Shown here piece after piece: positions 31,329 through 38,651 of a stretch of 38,717 nucleotides of DNA. Position numbers and translations under genes: made by a program. Origin of the DNA: CAIPVR01 sp049316905. GTDB taxonomy: Bacteria > Actinomycetota > Acidimicrobiia > Acidimicrobiales > Microtrichaceae. The first letter of the stretch is position 1. The number at the start of each line of letters is the position of its first letter. A model generated the notes under the pieces. That model saw only the letters and a list, made by a program, of their open reading frames with translations, was not told the origin of the DNA and made no database searches. The stretch is taken from positions 1-38,717 of the forward strand of contig JBMOJH010000020.1 in NCBI GenBank assembly GCA_049316905.1, given 5' to 3'.

Positions 31329-32492
31329 ATGAGCGACCTGCCGCCCCTCGATCAGCCCCAGGCCTACGTCGTCGTCGGACCGAACGACCAGCGCGGGCCC
31401 TACACGCTCGAGCTGCTGATCGGCGAGGTGCTCGCCGGTCGCCTGCACGACGCCACCCCGGTCTGGTGGCCGGGCCTCGCGGAGTGGACCACGATGAGCG
31501 GTCACCCCGGCGTGGCCGCCGAGCTGGCCCGCCGGCGTGCGGGCTACGCCGACCCGCAGGCCTTCGCGCCCGTCGCCCCCGAGCCCCAGCAGCCGGCGCC
31601 CGGCCAGTACGAGGAGGCCGCGGGCTGGGGGACCTCCGCCCCCGGCCAGCCCACTGCGGTGGTCTCGGGCCAGGACTACTCCGCCGACATGTACGCCGCC
31701 GGCCCGCAGGTGGAGGCCGCCCCCGCGGTCGACCCCACCCCTGCCCAGGACCCCTTCGCGCCCGTCACGGCGGTGGAGCAGACGCCGGCGCCCGCAGAGG
31801 CCGCGCCCGTGGAGGCCCAGGAGTCCACCCAGCTGTTCGGCGAGGTGGCCGCGGCCGAGGTGGCCACCGGCGCCATCGAGTCGCCGTCGCCGTTCTCGCC
31901 GGCCGAGGCGGCCCCGGCCGAGCCCGCCGCCGGGGTGGTGGAGCCCGAGGTGGTCGCCCCCGACCAGGTGGAGTCGCCGTCCGAGGGCGTGGACCCCTCC
32001 CACCAGGCGGCCTTCGACGACCTCGTGGGCCGGAGCCGTGCCCGCACCGCCGGCGTGGACGCGGTGGCGGCCGCGGACGCCGCGCTGCTCGCCGCGGTCG
32101 CCGACGCCGCCACCGGCGCCGGGTACCGCGAGACCGAGCGCTCCTCCGGCGAGGACCGCCACGAGCTCACCTTCGAGGGCCAGCCCGGCGAGACGCTCGG
32201 CGTCCACCTGGGCCGGCTGACCGGTGACGACCCCGAGGCCGTGCGCGCCGAGGACGTGCCGTTCGAGGTCCGCTACCAGTCCAGCCGCTTCGGCGGCGAG
32301 GTCGAGGTGGTCGAGCCCGCCAACGGCGAGGTCGTCGTGGTCGCCGACGAGTGGTCCGGCCAGGCGACCTCGAAGGTGGCCCTGCGCCTGCCGCTCGAGG
32401 ACTACCTGGGGTCCGACCTCTCGGTGGACTCGGGTGCGGTGGGCCGTGACGTCGCGGCGGTCATCGCCGTCGTGAAGTCCCGCATGGGCTGA
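31329..32492 (+). CDS. GYF_2 domain protein with long acidic linker
   Basis: The N-terminal 55 residues are a GYF_2 domain (YVVVGPNDQRGPYTLELL, then PVWWPGLAEWTTM), a proline-ligand-binding fold found in many bacterial membrane and export-linked proteins. A Pro/Ala/Glu-rich disordered linker of about 190 residues follows, then a C-terminal domain of about 130 residues (FDDLVGRSRARTAGVDAV to the end) that I do not recognise. There is no signal peptide or helix, so it is probably cytosolic. The 3' end runs 91 bp into the convergent DedA gene on the other strand. ATG 31329 follows a poor CAGGCT box by eight bases. Confidence 0.75.
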   Translation: MSDLPPLDQPQAYVVVGPNDQRGPYTLELLIGEVLAGRLHDATPVWWPGLAEWTTMSGHPGVAAELARRRAGYADPQAFAPVAPEPQQPAPGQYEEAAGWGTSAPGQPTAVVSGQDYSADMYAAGPQVEAAPAVDPTPAQDPFAPVTAVEQTPAPAEAAPVEAQESTQLFGEVAAAEVATGAIESPSPFSPAEAAPAEPAAGVVEPEVVAPDQVESPSEGVDPSHQAAFDDLVGRSRARTAGVDAVAAADAALLAAVADAATGAGYRETERSSGEDRHELTFEGQPGETLGVHLGRLTGDDPEAVRAEDVPFEVRYQSSRFGGEVEVVEPANGEVVVVADEWSGQATSKVALRLPLEDYLGSDLSVDSGAVGRDVAAVIAVVKSRMG

Positions 32493-33169
32493 TCGGTCGG
32501 GTCCGTCCCGGCCGGGTCGTCGTGGTGGGTGTCCACCCCGGCGGCCTCCAGCACCTCCTCCATCTCGCGTCCCCGGCGGATGCGCTGCGCGCGCCACCAG
32601 AGCACGAGGAGGCCCACGACCAGCGCGGCCGCCGCGATCACCGTGAGCGTGCCGACCCAGTCGGAGGCCTGCTCGTACGTGGCGCCGAGTGCCCAGCCCG
32701 CCCCGATGAGCGCGGTGTTCCAGATCAGGGACCCCACTGCCGAGTAGGCGAGGAACTGGGCGCGACCCATGCGCGTCGTCCCGGCGGGGACCGACACGAT
32801 GCTGCGCGCCAGCGGGATCATCCGGGCGACCAGCACGACCTTGGTGCCGTGGCGGTCCATCCACGCGTCGGCCCGGTCGAGCCGTTGGTCGTCGACCTTC
32901 AGGATGCGCCCGTAGCGCAGCACGAGCGGCCGACCCCCGTAACGCCCGGCCTCGTAGAGGACCGCCGCGCCCATGAGCGAGCCGAGTGTGGAGGCGACGA
33001 TCGCCACCACCGGGTTGAGCGCACCCTGCTCGACCATGAAGCCGGCCAGGGGGAGCACCAGTTCGGAGGGGATCGGTGGGAAGACGTTCTCCAGGAACAT
33101 CACGAGGGTGAGGACGAGCGGGCCCCCGGTCTCGACCGCCTCCGTCACCCTGTCGGTCAGTGCGAACAC
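32402..33169 (-). CDS. DedA family membrane protein
   Basis: The 255-residue protein begins near GTG 33169 with an N-terminal amphipathic segment, then the DedA/SNARE-associated signature: FLENVFPPIPSELVLPLAGF, LGSLMGAAVLYEAGRYGG, and the second re-entrant motif RMIPLARSIVSVPAGTTRM. Two or three membrane helices follow, and then a basic and Ser/Thr-rich cytosolic tail. DedA proteins are half-transporters and flippases for undecaprenyl phosphate or phosphatidylethanolamine-type lipids. The last 30 residues lie in the region that overlaps the GYF_2 gene by 91 bp tail-to-tail. A TACCAT box (minus strand, 33240-33235) could be the -10, giving a leader of about 60 bases. Confidence 0.9.
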   Translation of the reverse strand: MFALTDRVTEAVETGGPLVLTLVMFLENVFPPIPSELVLPLAGFMVEQGALNPVVAIVASTLGSLMGAAVLYEAGRYGGRPLVLRYGRILKVDDQRLDRADAWMDRHGTKVVLVARMIPLARSIVSVPAGTTRMGRAQFLAYSAVGSLIWNTALIGAGWALGATYEQASDWVGTLTVIAAAALVVGLLVLWWRAQRIRRGREMEEVLEAAGVDTHHDDPAGTDPTDQPMRDFTTAMTAATSRPTAPESTERSDPR

Positions 33170-33241
33170 GCGGCCTCCAGCCCCTCCGGGACGTCGTCCC
33201 GCCCACCCGCCGCTGCGGGCACCCGAATCATGACATGGTAG

Positions 33242-33943
33242 TCAGGTGTTGGCCGACGTGTGTATCGCCGGGGGAAGGGACCGCTCGTCCGGCGCCGCCG
33301 AGGGCTCCCGGAAGGTCAGGCTGATCCGCTCTGCGCCGCCGCGCTGGCGGGGCACCGAGTGCTGCCACCGGCGCTGGCACGCCCCGCCCATCACGAGCAG
33401 GTCCCCGCTGTGCAGCGTCCAACGGTGGGAGTCCCCCGGTCGACCCGGCGCCGGGCGCACCAGGAAGCGGCGCGGCCCTGCCAGGCTGACGATCACGACG
33501 ACCGGGTCGGGGTGGTGGCGGCCGATCCGGTCCCCGTGCCACGCCACCGCGTCGTCACCGCTGCGGTACCAGTTCGCCCACAGGTGCGTCACCGCCGCGC
33601 CGTAGCGCTCGGTCGCCGCCCGCACGATGTCACCCAGTGGGCCGTCCCAGGCGGGTGTGCCACGGGCGAGCCGGAGCTCCGCGGTGAGCCGCGGTTCGTC
33701 GACGAGTCGGCCGTACATGGCGCGACGCCGGCGCTGCCAGGACAGGCCCGTGGTGGGAGCGGTCACCTGGTCGAAGAGCGAGTCGGCCCCCTGCAGCCAG
33801 TGCCGGCCGACGTCGATCCACGAGCCCGCGTCGAGCCACGTGCGCTCGACCGGCGCATCGGGACGAACCCTCGGCGCGCCGGGGCCGGTGGCCGGGCCCG
33901 GGTCGGGGGAGAACTCCTCGAGGCGGAGCTGTCGTGCGCCCAC
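33242..33943 (-). CDS. AlkB-type Fe(II)/2-oxoglutarate dioxygenase
   Basis: The 233-residue protein has the jelly-roll motifs of AlkB enzymes: the substrate-lid and Fe region ANWYRSGDDAVAWHGDRIG (HxD with His136 and Asp138), the distal His195 in WQHSVPR, and Arg206 and Arg212 in ERISLTFR, which bind 2-oxoglutarate. AlkB proteins reverse 1-methyladenine and 3-methylcytosine damage in DNA or RNA by oxidative demethylation. GTG 33943 follows a TAGGGT box by six bases, and a LexA-like box covers the region just upstream, so it is probably induced by DNA damage. The gene is divergent from the GluR0-type channel gene. Confidence 0.92.
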   Translation of the reverse strand: MGARQLRLEEFSPDPGPATGPGAPRVRPDAPVERTWLDAGSWIDVGRHWLQGADSLFDQVTAPTTGLSWQRRRRAMYGRLVDEPRLTAELRLARGTPAWDGPLGDIVRAATERYGAAVTHLWANWYRSGDDAVAWHGDRIGRHHPDPVVVIVSLAGPRRFLVRPAPGRPGDSHRWTLHSGDLLVMGGACQRRWQHSVPRQRGGAERISLTFREPSAAPDERSLPPAIHTSANT

Positions 33944-33955
33944 GGATCCACCCTA
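33941..33955 (-). promoter_or_regulatory. Leaderless -10 box (TAGGGT) of the AlkB gene
   Basis: On the minus strand TAGGGT (33955-33950), six bases, GTG at 33943. The LexA-like box at 33957-33970 directly abuts it, leaving only one base between. Confidence 0.5.
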
Positions 33956-33956
33956 G

Positions 33957-33970
33957 CGAACACCTGTTCG
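33957..33970. promoter_or_regulatory. LexA (SOS) box between the AlkB and GluR0-type genes
   Basis: CGAAC-ACCT-GTTCG is a perfect inverted repeat with the four-base spacing of the actinobacterial and Gram-positive LexA box (CGAAC-N4-GTTCG). It lies one base upstream of the AlkB -10, where bound LexA would block RNA polymerase. It is 32 bp upstream of the divergent GluR0 -10, so an effect on that gene is less clear. Confidence 0.65.
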
Positions 33971-34001
33971 GTCCGGCCACGGCTCCGGTGCCCCGATCCC
34001 G

Positions 34002-34017
34002 TATCGTGCGCCCGATG
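34002..34017 (+). promoter_or_regulatory. Leaderless -10 box (TATCGT) of the GluR0-type gene
   Basis: TATCGT (34002-34007), seven bases, ATG at 34015. This favours ATG 34015 over an in-frame start at 33934, which would lie inside the AlkB gene region. Confidence 0.5.
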
Positions 34018-35190
34018 CGAGGACGGCGGAGGTGGCGACGCGGGCTGCTCGGCGCTGCGCTGCTCGCCGTACTCGTCGTCCTGGGAGTGGTCGCGCCGGC
34101 CGCGGGGGCGGACAGCACCGGGCGGACGCAGGGCGGCGACGGCGCCGCGGTGGGCACCCCGGGGCGCACGTCCCTGCCGCCCGGGTCGCTCGGGCCCGAC
34201 GGGGTGCTCACGATCGCCGTGCGCGAGATCCGGCCGTTCGTCTACCGGGCCGGCGACGGGTGGTCCGGCTACAGCATCGACATGTGGGAGCGCGCCGCCC
34301 GCGCGCTCGACGTGCCCTACCGCTTCGTGGAGGTGGCCAACGTCGGCGAGCAGCTCGACGCGGTGACCTCCGGTCGTGCCCAGGCCGCGCTGGGCGCGAT
34401 CTCCATCACCGCGGACCGCTCCGAGCGCGTCGACTTCTCCCAGCCGATCTTCGACTCCGGCCTACAGGTGCTCGTTCGCTCCGAGGGCGACAGCAGCCCG
34501 TGGCGGGCCATCGGCTCCCTGTTCGGGCCCACCCTGCTCCTCGTGCTGATCGGCCTGGTCGTCCTGCTCCTCGTGGTGGGCCACCTCGTCTGGCTGCTCG
34601 AGCGGGGTCGCAACGACGAGTTCCCCCGCGGGTACGCGGCGGGGGTGTGGGAGGGCATCTGGTGGGCGATGGTCACCATGGCCACCGTCGGCTACGGCGA
34701 CACCGTGGCCCGCACGCGCTGGGGTCGGGTCCTGTCGATGGTGTGGATCCTCGCCGGCCTCGTGCTGGTCGCCCAGTTCACCGCGACCGTCACCTCGACG
34801 CTCACCGTGGAGCGCATCACGAACGAGGTCCGGGGGATCGGCGACCTGTACGGCCGCACGGTCGGCACGGTCCGTGACACGTCCTCGGCGACCTACCTCG
34901 AGAACATCGACCTCCCGGCCAACGGGTACGCGGACATCGACGAGGCCACCGACGCCCTGCTCGACGACGAGGTCGACGCCGTGGTCTACGACTCGCCGGT
35001 GCTGCGCTACTTCGCCCGCACCGCGGGCCGGGGGCGGACGCAGGTGGTGGGACCGCTCTACCAGCCGCAGGGCTACGGGATGGCGTTCCCGGAGAACAGC
35101 CCCGCGGTCGACGCCGTGGACGAGGAGTTCCTGTCGCTCCGGGAGGACGGGACCGCGGAGTCCCTCGAGCAGCGCTACTTCGGGGGCTGA
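34015..35190 (+). CDS. GluR0-type ligand-gated potassium channel (ionotropic glutamate receptor)
   Basis: The 391-residue protein has the domain order of prokaryotic ionotropic glutamate receptors. A signal peptide covers 1 to about 32. Ligand-binding lobe 1 (about 60-155) has LTIAVREIRPFVY and ITADRSERVDFSQPIF, with Arg135 at the place of the ligand-carboxylate Arg. Helix 1 is at about 172-196. The pore loop WWAMVTMATVGYGDT carries the K+ selectivity filter TVGYGD at 224-229, and helix 2 is at about 240-262. Lobe 2 ends in the periplasmic-binding-protein-like tail (GYGMAFPENS; LSLREDGTAESLEQRYFGG). The pore is inserted in the middle of the solute-binding domain, as in Synechocystis GluR0. 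The ligand, probably an amino acid, is not certain. It is convergent with the winged-helix gene. Confidence 0.88.
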   Translation: MRGRRRWRRGLLGAALLAVLVVLGVVAPAAGADSTGRTQGGDGAAVGTPGRTSLPPGSLGPDGVLTIAVREIRPFVYRAGDGWSGYSIDMWERAARALDVPYRFVEVANVGEQLDAVTSGRAQAALGAISITADRSERVDFSQPIFDSGLQVLVRSEGDSSPWRAIGSLFGPTLLLVLIGLVVLLLVVGHLVWLLERGRNDEFPRGYAAGVWEGIWWAMVTMATVGYGDTVARTRWGRVLSMVWILAGLVLVAQFTATVTSTLTVERITNEVRGIGDLYGRTVGTVRDTSSATYLENIDLPANGYADIDEATDALLDDEVDAVVYDSPVLRYFARTAGRGRTQVVGPLYQPQGYGMAFPENSPAVDAVDEEFLSLREDGTAESLEQRYFGG

Positions 35191-35207
35191 GCGGCGGAGC
35201 CGCTCAG
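35187..35207. terminator. Perfect hairpin joining the stops of the GluR0-type and winged-helix genes
   Basis: CTGAGCGGC (35187-35195), loop GGA, GCCGCTCAG (35199-35207): nine perfect pairs. The left arm contains the TGA of the channel gene (35188-35190) and the right arm the antisense of the regulator's TGA (35204-35206). It should serve as a terminator for both directions, although no T-tract is present. Confidence 0.55.
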
Positions 35208-35497
35208 CGGACGCCGATGATCGGGTCGCCGACCGCCTTGAGGAGCTCGCCCACGGTGTGGTCGGCCTCGAGCGGGTGACGCAACGCCACGTCGGGGTGC
35301 ACCGTGTAGGAGTTCCTGCGGCCGGTGCGGTGCCGGGTCAGGTAGCCGCCCTCGACGAGCTCCCCGACGATGCGCTGGGTGGCACGTTCGGTGATGCCCA
35401 CCTCCTCGGCGAGGTCGCGCAGGCGCAACTCGGGGTCGCGGTTGAGCAGCACGAGGACGTGCGCATGGTTGGTGAGGAACGTCCAGCTCTCGGCCAC
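35204..35497 (-). CDS. Small winged-helix transcriptional regulator
   Basis: The 97-residue protein is almost entirely one winged helix-turn-helix: LRLRDLAEEVGITERATQRIVGELVEGGYL (seen as RLRDLAEEVGI, then TQRIVGELVEGGYLTR) with the wing TGRRNSYTV. The type is MarR/ArsR-like or the small wHTH proteins of Actinobacteria. There is no ligand domain and no Cys/His metal cluster, so how it senses is not visible. It is transcribed away from the Ca2+-type P-ATPase and shares with it a 153-bp region holding two palindromes, making the ATPase a likely target. GTG 35497 is supported by a TAGACT box six bases upstream. Confidence 0.8.
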   Translation of the reverse strand: MAESWTFLTNHAHVLVLLNRDPELRLRDLAEEVGITERATQRIVGELVEGGYLTRHRTGRRNSYTVHPDVALRHPLEADHTVGELLKAVGDPIIGVR

Positions 35498-35509
35498 GCC
35501 GGGAGTCTA
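35495..35509 (-). promoter_or_regulatory. Leaderless -10 box (TAGACT) of the winged-helix gene
   Basis: On the minus strand TAGACT (35509-35504), six bases, GTG at 35497. The surrounding TTAGACTCC is an inverted copy of the same nine bases at 35596-35604. Confidence 0.5.
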
Positions 35510-35542
35510 ACCCCGCGCGCACGTCAGATCCCGATAGGGGTC

Positions 35543-35557
35543 ACAGGAAAGTCCTGT
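35543..35557. promoter_or_regulatory. Operator-like palindrome ACAGGA-AAG-TCCTGT
   Basis: Perfect 6-bp arms with a 3-bp centre, between the divergent winged-helix and P-ATPase genes. A plausible dimer binding site for the winged-helix protein. Confidence 0.45.
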
Positions 35558-35570
35558 CCACAGAGGCGAC

Positions 35571-35590
35571 GAACACCGGAATCAGTGTTC
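35571..35590. promoter_or_regulatory. Operator-like palindrome GAACAC-N8-GTGTTC
   Basis: Perfect 6-bp arms 8 bp apart, ending six bases before the ATPase -10 box. The spacing is not that of a LexA box. It covers the -35 region of the ATPase promoter. Confidence 0.45.
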
Positions 35591-35596
35591 ATCTCT

Positions 35597-35602
35597 TAGA
35601 CT
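35597..35602 (+). promoter_or_regulatory. -10 box (TAGACT) of the P-type ATPase gene
   Basis: TAGACT would start a transcript near 35609, with a leader of about 42 bases that includes the CGAGG ribosome site at 35637-35641 before ATG 35651. Confidence 0.45.
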
Positions 35603-35650
35603 CCGCCGACCGGACGACTTCCGTCCCCGACTCCCCACGAGGCCACTCCG

Positions 35651-38449
35651 ATGAGTTCCGCACCGCCCGCCGAGACCCCGGCCGCCGACGCCCCCGTGGC
35701 GTGGTGGCTGGAGCACCCCGAGGACGTGTCGGGCCGTCTGGGGGTGGACGTGGCCACGGGGCTCTCCGCCGACGAGGTGCGCCGCCGCACCGAGGAGTAC
35801 GGCCTCAACGAGCTCGCCGAGGCGCCCCGCCGGGCGGCCTGGCTGCGTTTCCTCGACCAGTTCAACAACCTGCTCGTCTACATCCTGATCGGCGCAGCGG
35901 TGCTCTCCGCCGCGGTGGGCGACCTGAAGGACCCGATCGTCATCGCGATCGTCCTGCTCATCAACGCCGTGCTCGGCTTCGTGCAGGAGAACAAGGCCGA
36001 CGACGCGCTGGCCGCGCTGAAGGGCATGCTCGAGGTCGTCGTCCGGGTGCGGCGCGCGGGTGAGGTCCTCGAGGTACCGGCCCGGGAGATCGTCCCCGGT
36101 GACGTGGTGCTGCTCGAGGCGGGCGACCGGGTCCCGGCCGACGGCCGGTTCATCGCCGCCACCTCGGTGTCGGTCGACGAGTCCACGCTCACGGGCGAGT
36201 CGGTGCCGGTCGACAAGACCGCCGAGGCCATCCACCCCACGGGTGACCCCGACGTGCCGCTCGCGGAGCGCTCCAACTGCGGCTACATGAACACCACGCT
36301 GGTGCGCGGCCGGGCGGAGCTCGTGGTCACCGCCACCGGCATGCACACCGAGGTGGGCCGTCTCGCCGGACTCCTCGGCGCCGCGGAGCAGCAGACCACG
36401 CCGCTCCAGGAGCAGCTCGACAAGCTGGGCCACCGGTTGGCGCTCATCGCCGGGATCGCCGTCCTCGCCGTGTTCGCCGTCGGGATGATCCAGGGCGACG
36501 AGCTGTCCGAGGCGGTCCTCGGCGCCGTGGCCCTCGCGGTGGCGGCCATCCCCGAGGGCCTTCCGGCCGTGGTCACCGTGACGCTGGCGATCGGCGTGTC
36601 GCGGATGGCGAAGGAGCGCGCGATCGTCAAGCGCCTCGCGTCGGTCGAGACCCTCGGTTCCACCACGGTGATCTGCTCCGACAAGACCGGCACGCTCACG
36701 CTCAACCAGATGACCGCCACGCGGATCGTGGCCGCCGGCCACGGGTACCGCATCGACGGGCTCGGTTACGGCGACGAGGGTGCGATCGTCGCCGACGAGC
36801 CGTCTCCCGACGCCGGCGACCTGTCGCCGATCACCCCGGCGCTCGAGGCGGGCGTGCTGTGCAACGACGCGCACATCCGCACCGGCGACGACGGCCGCCC
36901 GCAGCTGGTGGGCGACCCCACCGAGGGGGCGCTCGTGGTGGCCGCCCGCAAGGCGGGCCTCGACCCGGAGGCCATCCGAGCCGCGGCACCCCGTCTCGGC
37001 GAGGTGCCCTTCGACTCCGCGGTCAAGTACATGGCCACGCTGCACCCCGCGCCGGCGGACGGCGACGGCGAGGTGCTCTACGTGAAGGGCGCCCCCGACG
37101 TCGTCCTCGGTCGCTGCACCCACGTCCGCGGTCCCGGCGGCGCCGTGGAGCTCGACGACGTGGCCCGCGCGGAACTGCAGGCCACCAACGACGGGCTCGG
37201 CTCGCAGGGCCTGCGGGTGCTCGCGGTGGCCTCCCGGCCGGTGCCGGTCGCCCAGGGTTCGGGCCGTCCGGAGCACGCCGAGCTCGGCGAGCTCGTGGAG
37301 GGCCTGACCCTGGAGTCGCTCGTCGGCATCCTCGACCCCGCCCGGCCCGAGGCCGTGGCCGCCGTGGCCGAGTGCCGGTCCGCGGGCATCGGCGTGAAGA
37401 TGATCACCGGCGACCACGCGTCCACCGCGGGGGCCATCGCCGCAGAGCTGGGGATCCGTGGCCGGGTGGTCACCGGCGCCGAGCTCGAGGTCACCTCCGA
37501 CGAGGACCTCGCCGCGATGATCGACGACATCGGCGTGTGCGCCCGGGTGTCGCCCGAGCACAAGGTGCGGGTGGTCAAGGCGCTGCAGGCCAACGGCCGC
37601 GTGGTGGCCATGACCGGCGACGGCGTGAACGACGCCCCCTCGCTCAAGCAGGCCGAGATCGGCGTGGCGATGGGGGTCACCGGCACCGAGGTCACCAAGG
37701 AAGCCGGTGACATGATCCTCACCGACGACAACTTCGCCACGATCGTGAAGGCGGTCGAGCGGGGCCGGGCGATCTACGACAACATCGTCACCTTCGTCCG
37801 GTTCCAGCTGACCACCAACGTGGCCGCGATCCTGACGATCCTGACCGCCCGGCTCGCCGGCCTCCCCGCGCCGTTCAACCCGATCCAGGTGCTCTTCGTG
37901 AACATCCTGGCCGACGGCCCGCCGGCGATGAGCCTCGGCATGGACCCGCCGCGGCCGGGCGTGATGGACCAGGAACCGCGCGCCCGCGGCGAGCGGATCC
38001 TGAACGCCGAGCGGCTCCGGCGGATCGTGTTCTCCGCGGTGATCATGACCATCAGCGTGATCACCGTGCTGTTCGTCTTCGGCGAGGGGACCATCGGCGA
38101 GGTCGGTACCTGGAGCCCCGACACCGACCCGGCCTTCACGATGGCCTTCACGCTGTTCGTGCTCTACCAGCTGCTCAACGCCTTCATCGTGCGCAGCGGC
38201 GACCTCTCGGTGTTCAACCGGTTCACGCTCACCAACCGGGCGCTCCTCTGGGCGGCGTTCGGCGTGGTCGTCACCCAGGTGCTGGTGGTCTACGTGCCGT
38301 TCCTGCAGGGCGTGTTCGGCACCGTGTCGCTCACCGCCGAGCAGTGGGGCTGGTGCGTCCTCGGCTGCCTGCCGCTGCTGGTGATCGCCGAGATCCGCTC
38401 GGCGGTCGCCCGGGCCCGGACCCGGACCCAGCACGCCGCGGCGGCCTGA
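35651..38449 (+). CDS. P2-type calcium-like cation-transporting ATPase
   Basis: The 932-residue protein has every P-type ATPase element: actuator TGES (181-184), PEGLP in helix 4 (301-305), the phosphorylation site DKTGTLT with Asp344, the nucleotide-domain KGAPD, and the hinge GDGVNDAP (656 on). PEGLP in helix 4 and the helix 6 motif VNILADGPPAMSLG are those of P2A/P2B calcium pumps. In helix 6 the Asn and Asp of SERCA site II are kept but the Thr is Ala, and the helix 5 Glu of site I appears as Ala. The pump thus probably moves one Ca2+ per cycle, as in PMCA-type pumps. Mn2+ cannot be excluded. It exports the ion from the cytoplasm. Confidence 0.9.
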   Translation: MSSAPPAETPAADAPVAWWLEHPEDVSGRLGVDVATGLSADEVRRRTEEYGLNELAEAPRRAAWLRFLDQFNNLLVYILIGAAVLSAAVGDLKDPIVIAIVLLINAVLGFVQENKADDALAALKGMLEVVVRVRRAGEVLEVPAREIVPGDVVLLEAGDRVPADGRFIAATSVSVDESTLTGESVPVDKTAEAIHPTGDPDVPLAERSNCGYMNTTLVRGRAELVVTATGMHTEVGRLAGLLGAAEQQTTPLQEQLDKLGHRLALIAGIAVLAVFAVGMIQGDELSEAVLGAVALAVAAIPEGLPAVVTVTLAIGVSRMAKERAIVKRLASVETLGSTTVICSDKTGTLTLNQMTATRIVAAGHGYRIDGLGYGDEGAIVADEPSPDAGDLSPITPALEAGVLCNDAHIRTGDDGRPQLVGDPTEGALVVAARKAGLDPEAIRAAAPRLGEVPFDSAVKYMATLHPAPADGDGEVLYVKGAPDVVLGRCTHVRGPGGAVELDDVARAELQATNDGLGSQGLRVLAVASRPVPVAQGSGRPEHAELGELVEGLTLESLVGILDPARPEAVAAVAECRSAGIGVKMITGDHASTAGAIAAELGIRGRVVTGAELEVTSDEDLAAMIDDIGVCARVSPEHKVRVVKALQANGRVVAMTGDGVNDAPSLKQAEIGVAMGVTGTEVTKEAGDMILTDDNFATIVKAVERGRAIYDNIVTFVRFQLTTNVAAILTILTARLAGLPAPFNPIQVLFVNILADGPPAMSLGMDPPRPGVMDQEPRARGERILNAERLRRIVFSAVIMTISVITVLFVFGEGTIGEVGTWSPDTDPAFTMAFTLFVLYQLLNAFIVRSGDLSVFNRFTLTNRALLWAAFGVVVTQVLVVYVPFLQGVFGTVSLTAEQWGWCVLGCLPLLVIAEIRSAVARARTRTQHAAAA

Positions 38450-38459
38450 TCCGTCAGGC
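38444..38459. terminator. Hairpin joining the stops of the P-ATPase and HMA genes
   Basis: GCCTGA (38444-38449), loop TCCG, TCAGGC (38454-38459): six perfect pairs. The left arm ends in the ATPase TGA and the right arm starts with the antisense of the HMA TGA. Confidence 0.45.
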
Positions 38460-38651
38460 GACCTCGTAGCCGGCTTCGTCGATCGCGGCGCGGAGCGCGT
38501 CATCGCGCGCGGTGCCGTCGACGGTGACGGTCTTCGCGGCGACGTCGACCGCCACCCGCTGCACGCCCTCGACCCCGGACACCTCGGACTCGATGGCGGC
38601 CTTGCAGTGGTCGCAGGAGATGCCGGGCACGGAGTAGGTCACGGTCGCCAT
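38454..38651 (-). CDS. Heavy-metal-associated (HMA) copper chaperone
   Basis: A 65-residue ferredoxin-like HMA domain with the metal site GISCDHC (Cys13 and Cys16), followed by IDEAGYEVA at the end, as in CopZ-type chaperones. It should carry Cu(I) (or possibly Zn or Cd) to a P1B ATPase or sensor. The neighbouring P-ATPase is of calcium type and lacks CPC, so it is not the partner; the partner is outside the window or elsewhere. ATG 38651 is supported by a TACGTT box six bases upstream on the minus strand. Confidence 0.92.
   Translation of the reverse strand: MATVTYSVPGISCDHCKAAIESEVSGVEGVQRVAVDVAAKTVTVDGTARDDALRAAIDEAGYEVA

Noticed and set aside
31309..31332. Seven-codon frame ending in ATGA at the GYF_2 start
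   Set aside because: It has no properly spaced TANNNT box and is probably chance.
35571..35590. GAACAC-N8-GTGTTC as a LexA box
   Set aside because: The spacing between GAAC and GTTC is 12 bases, not the four of a LexA box.
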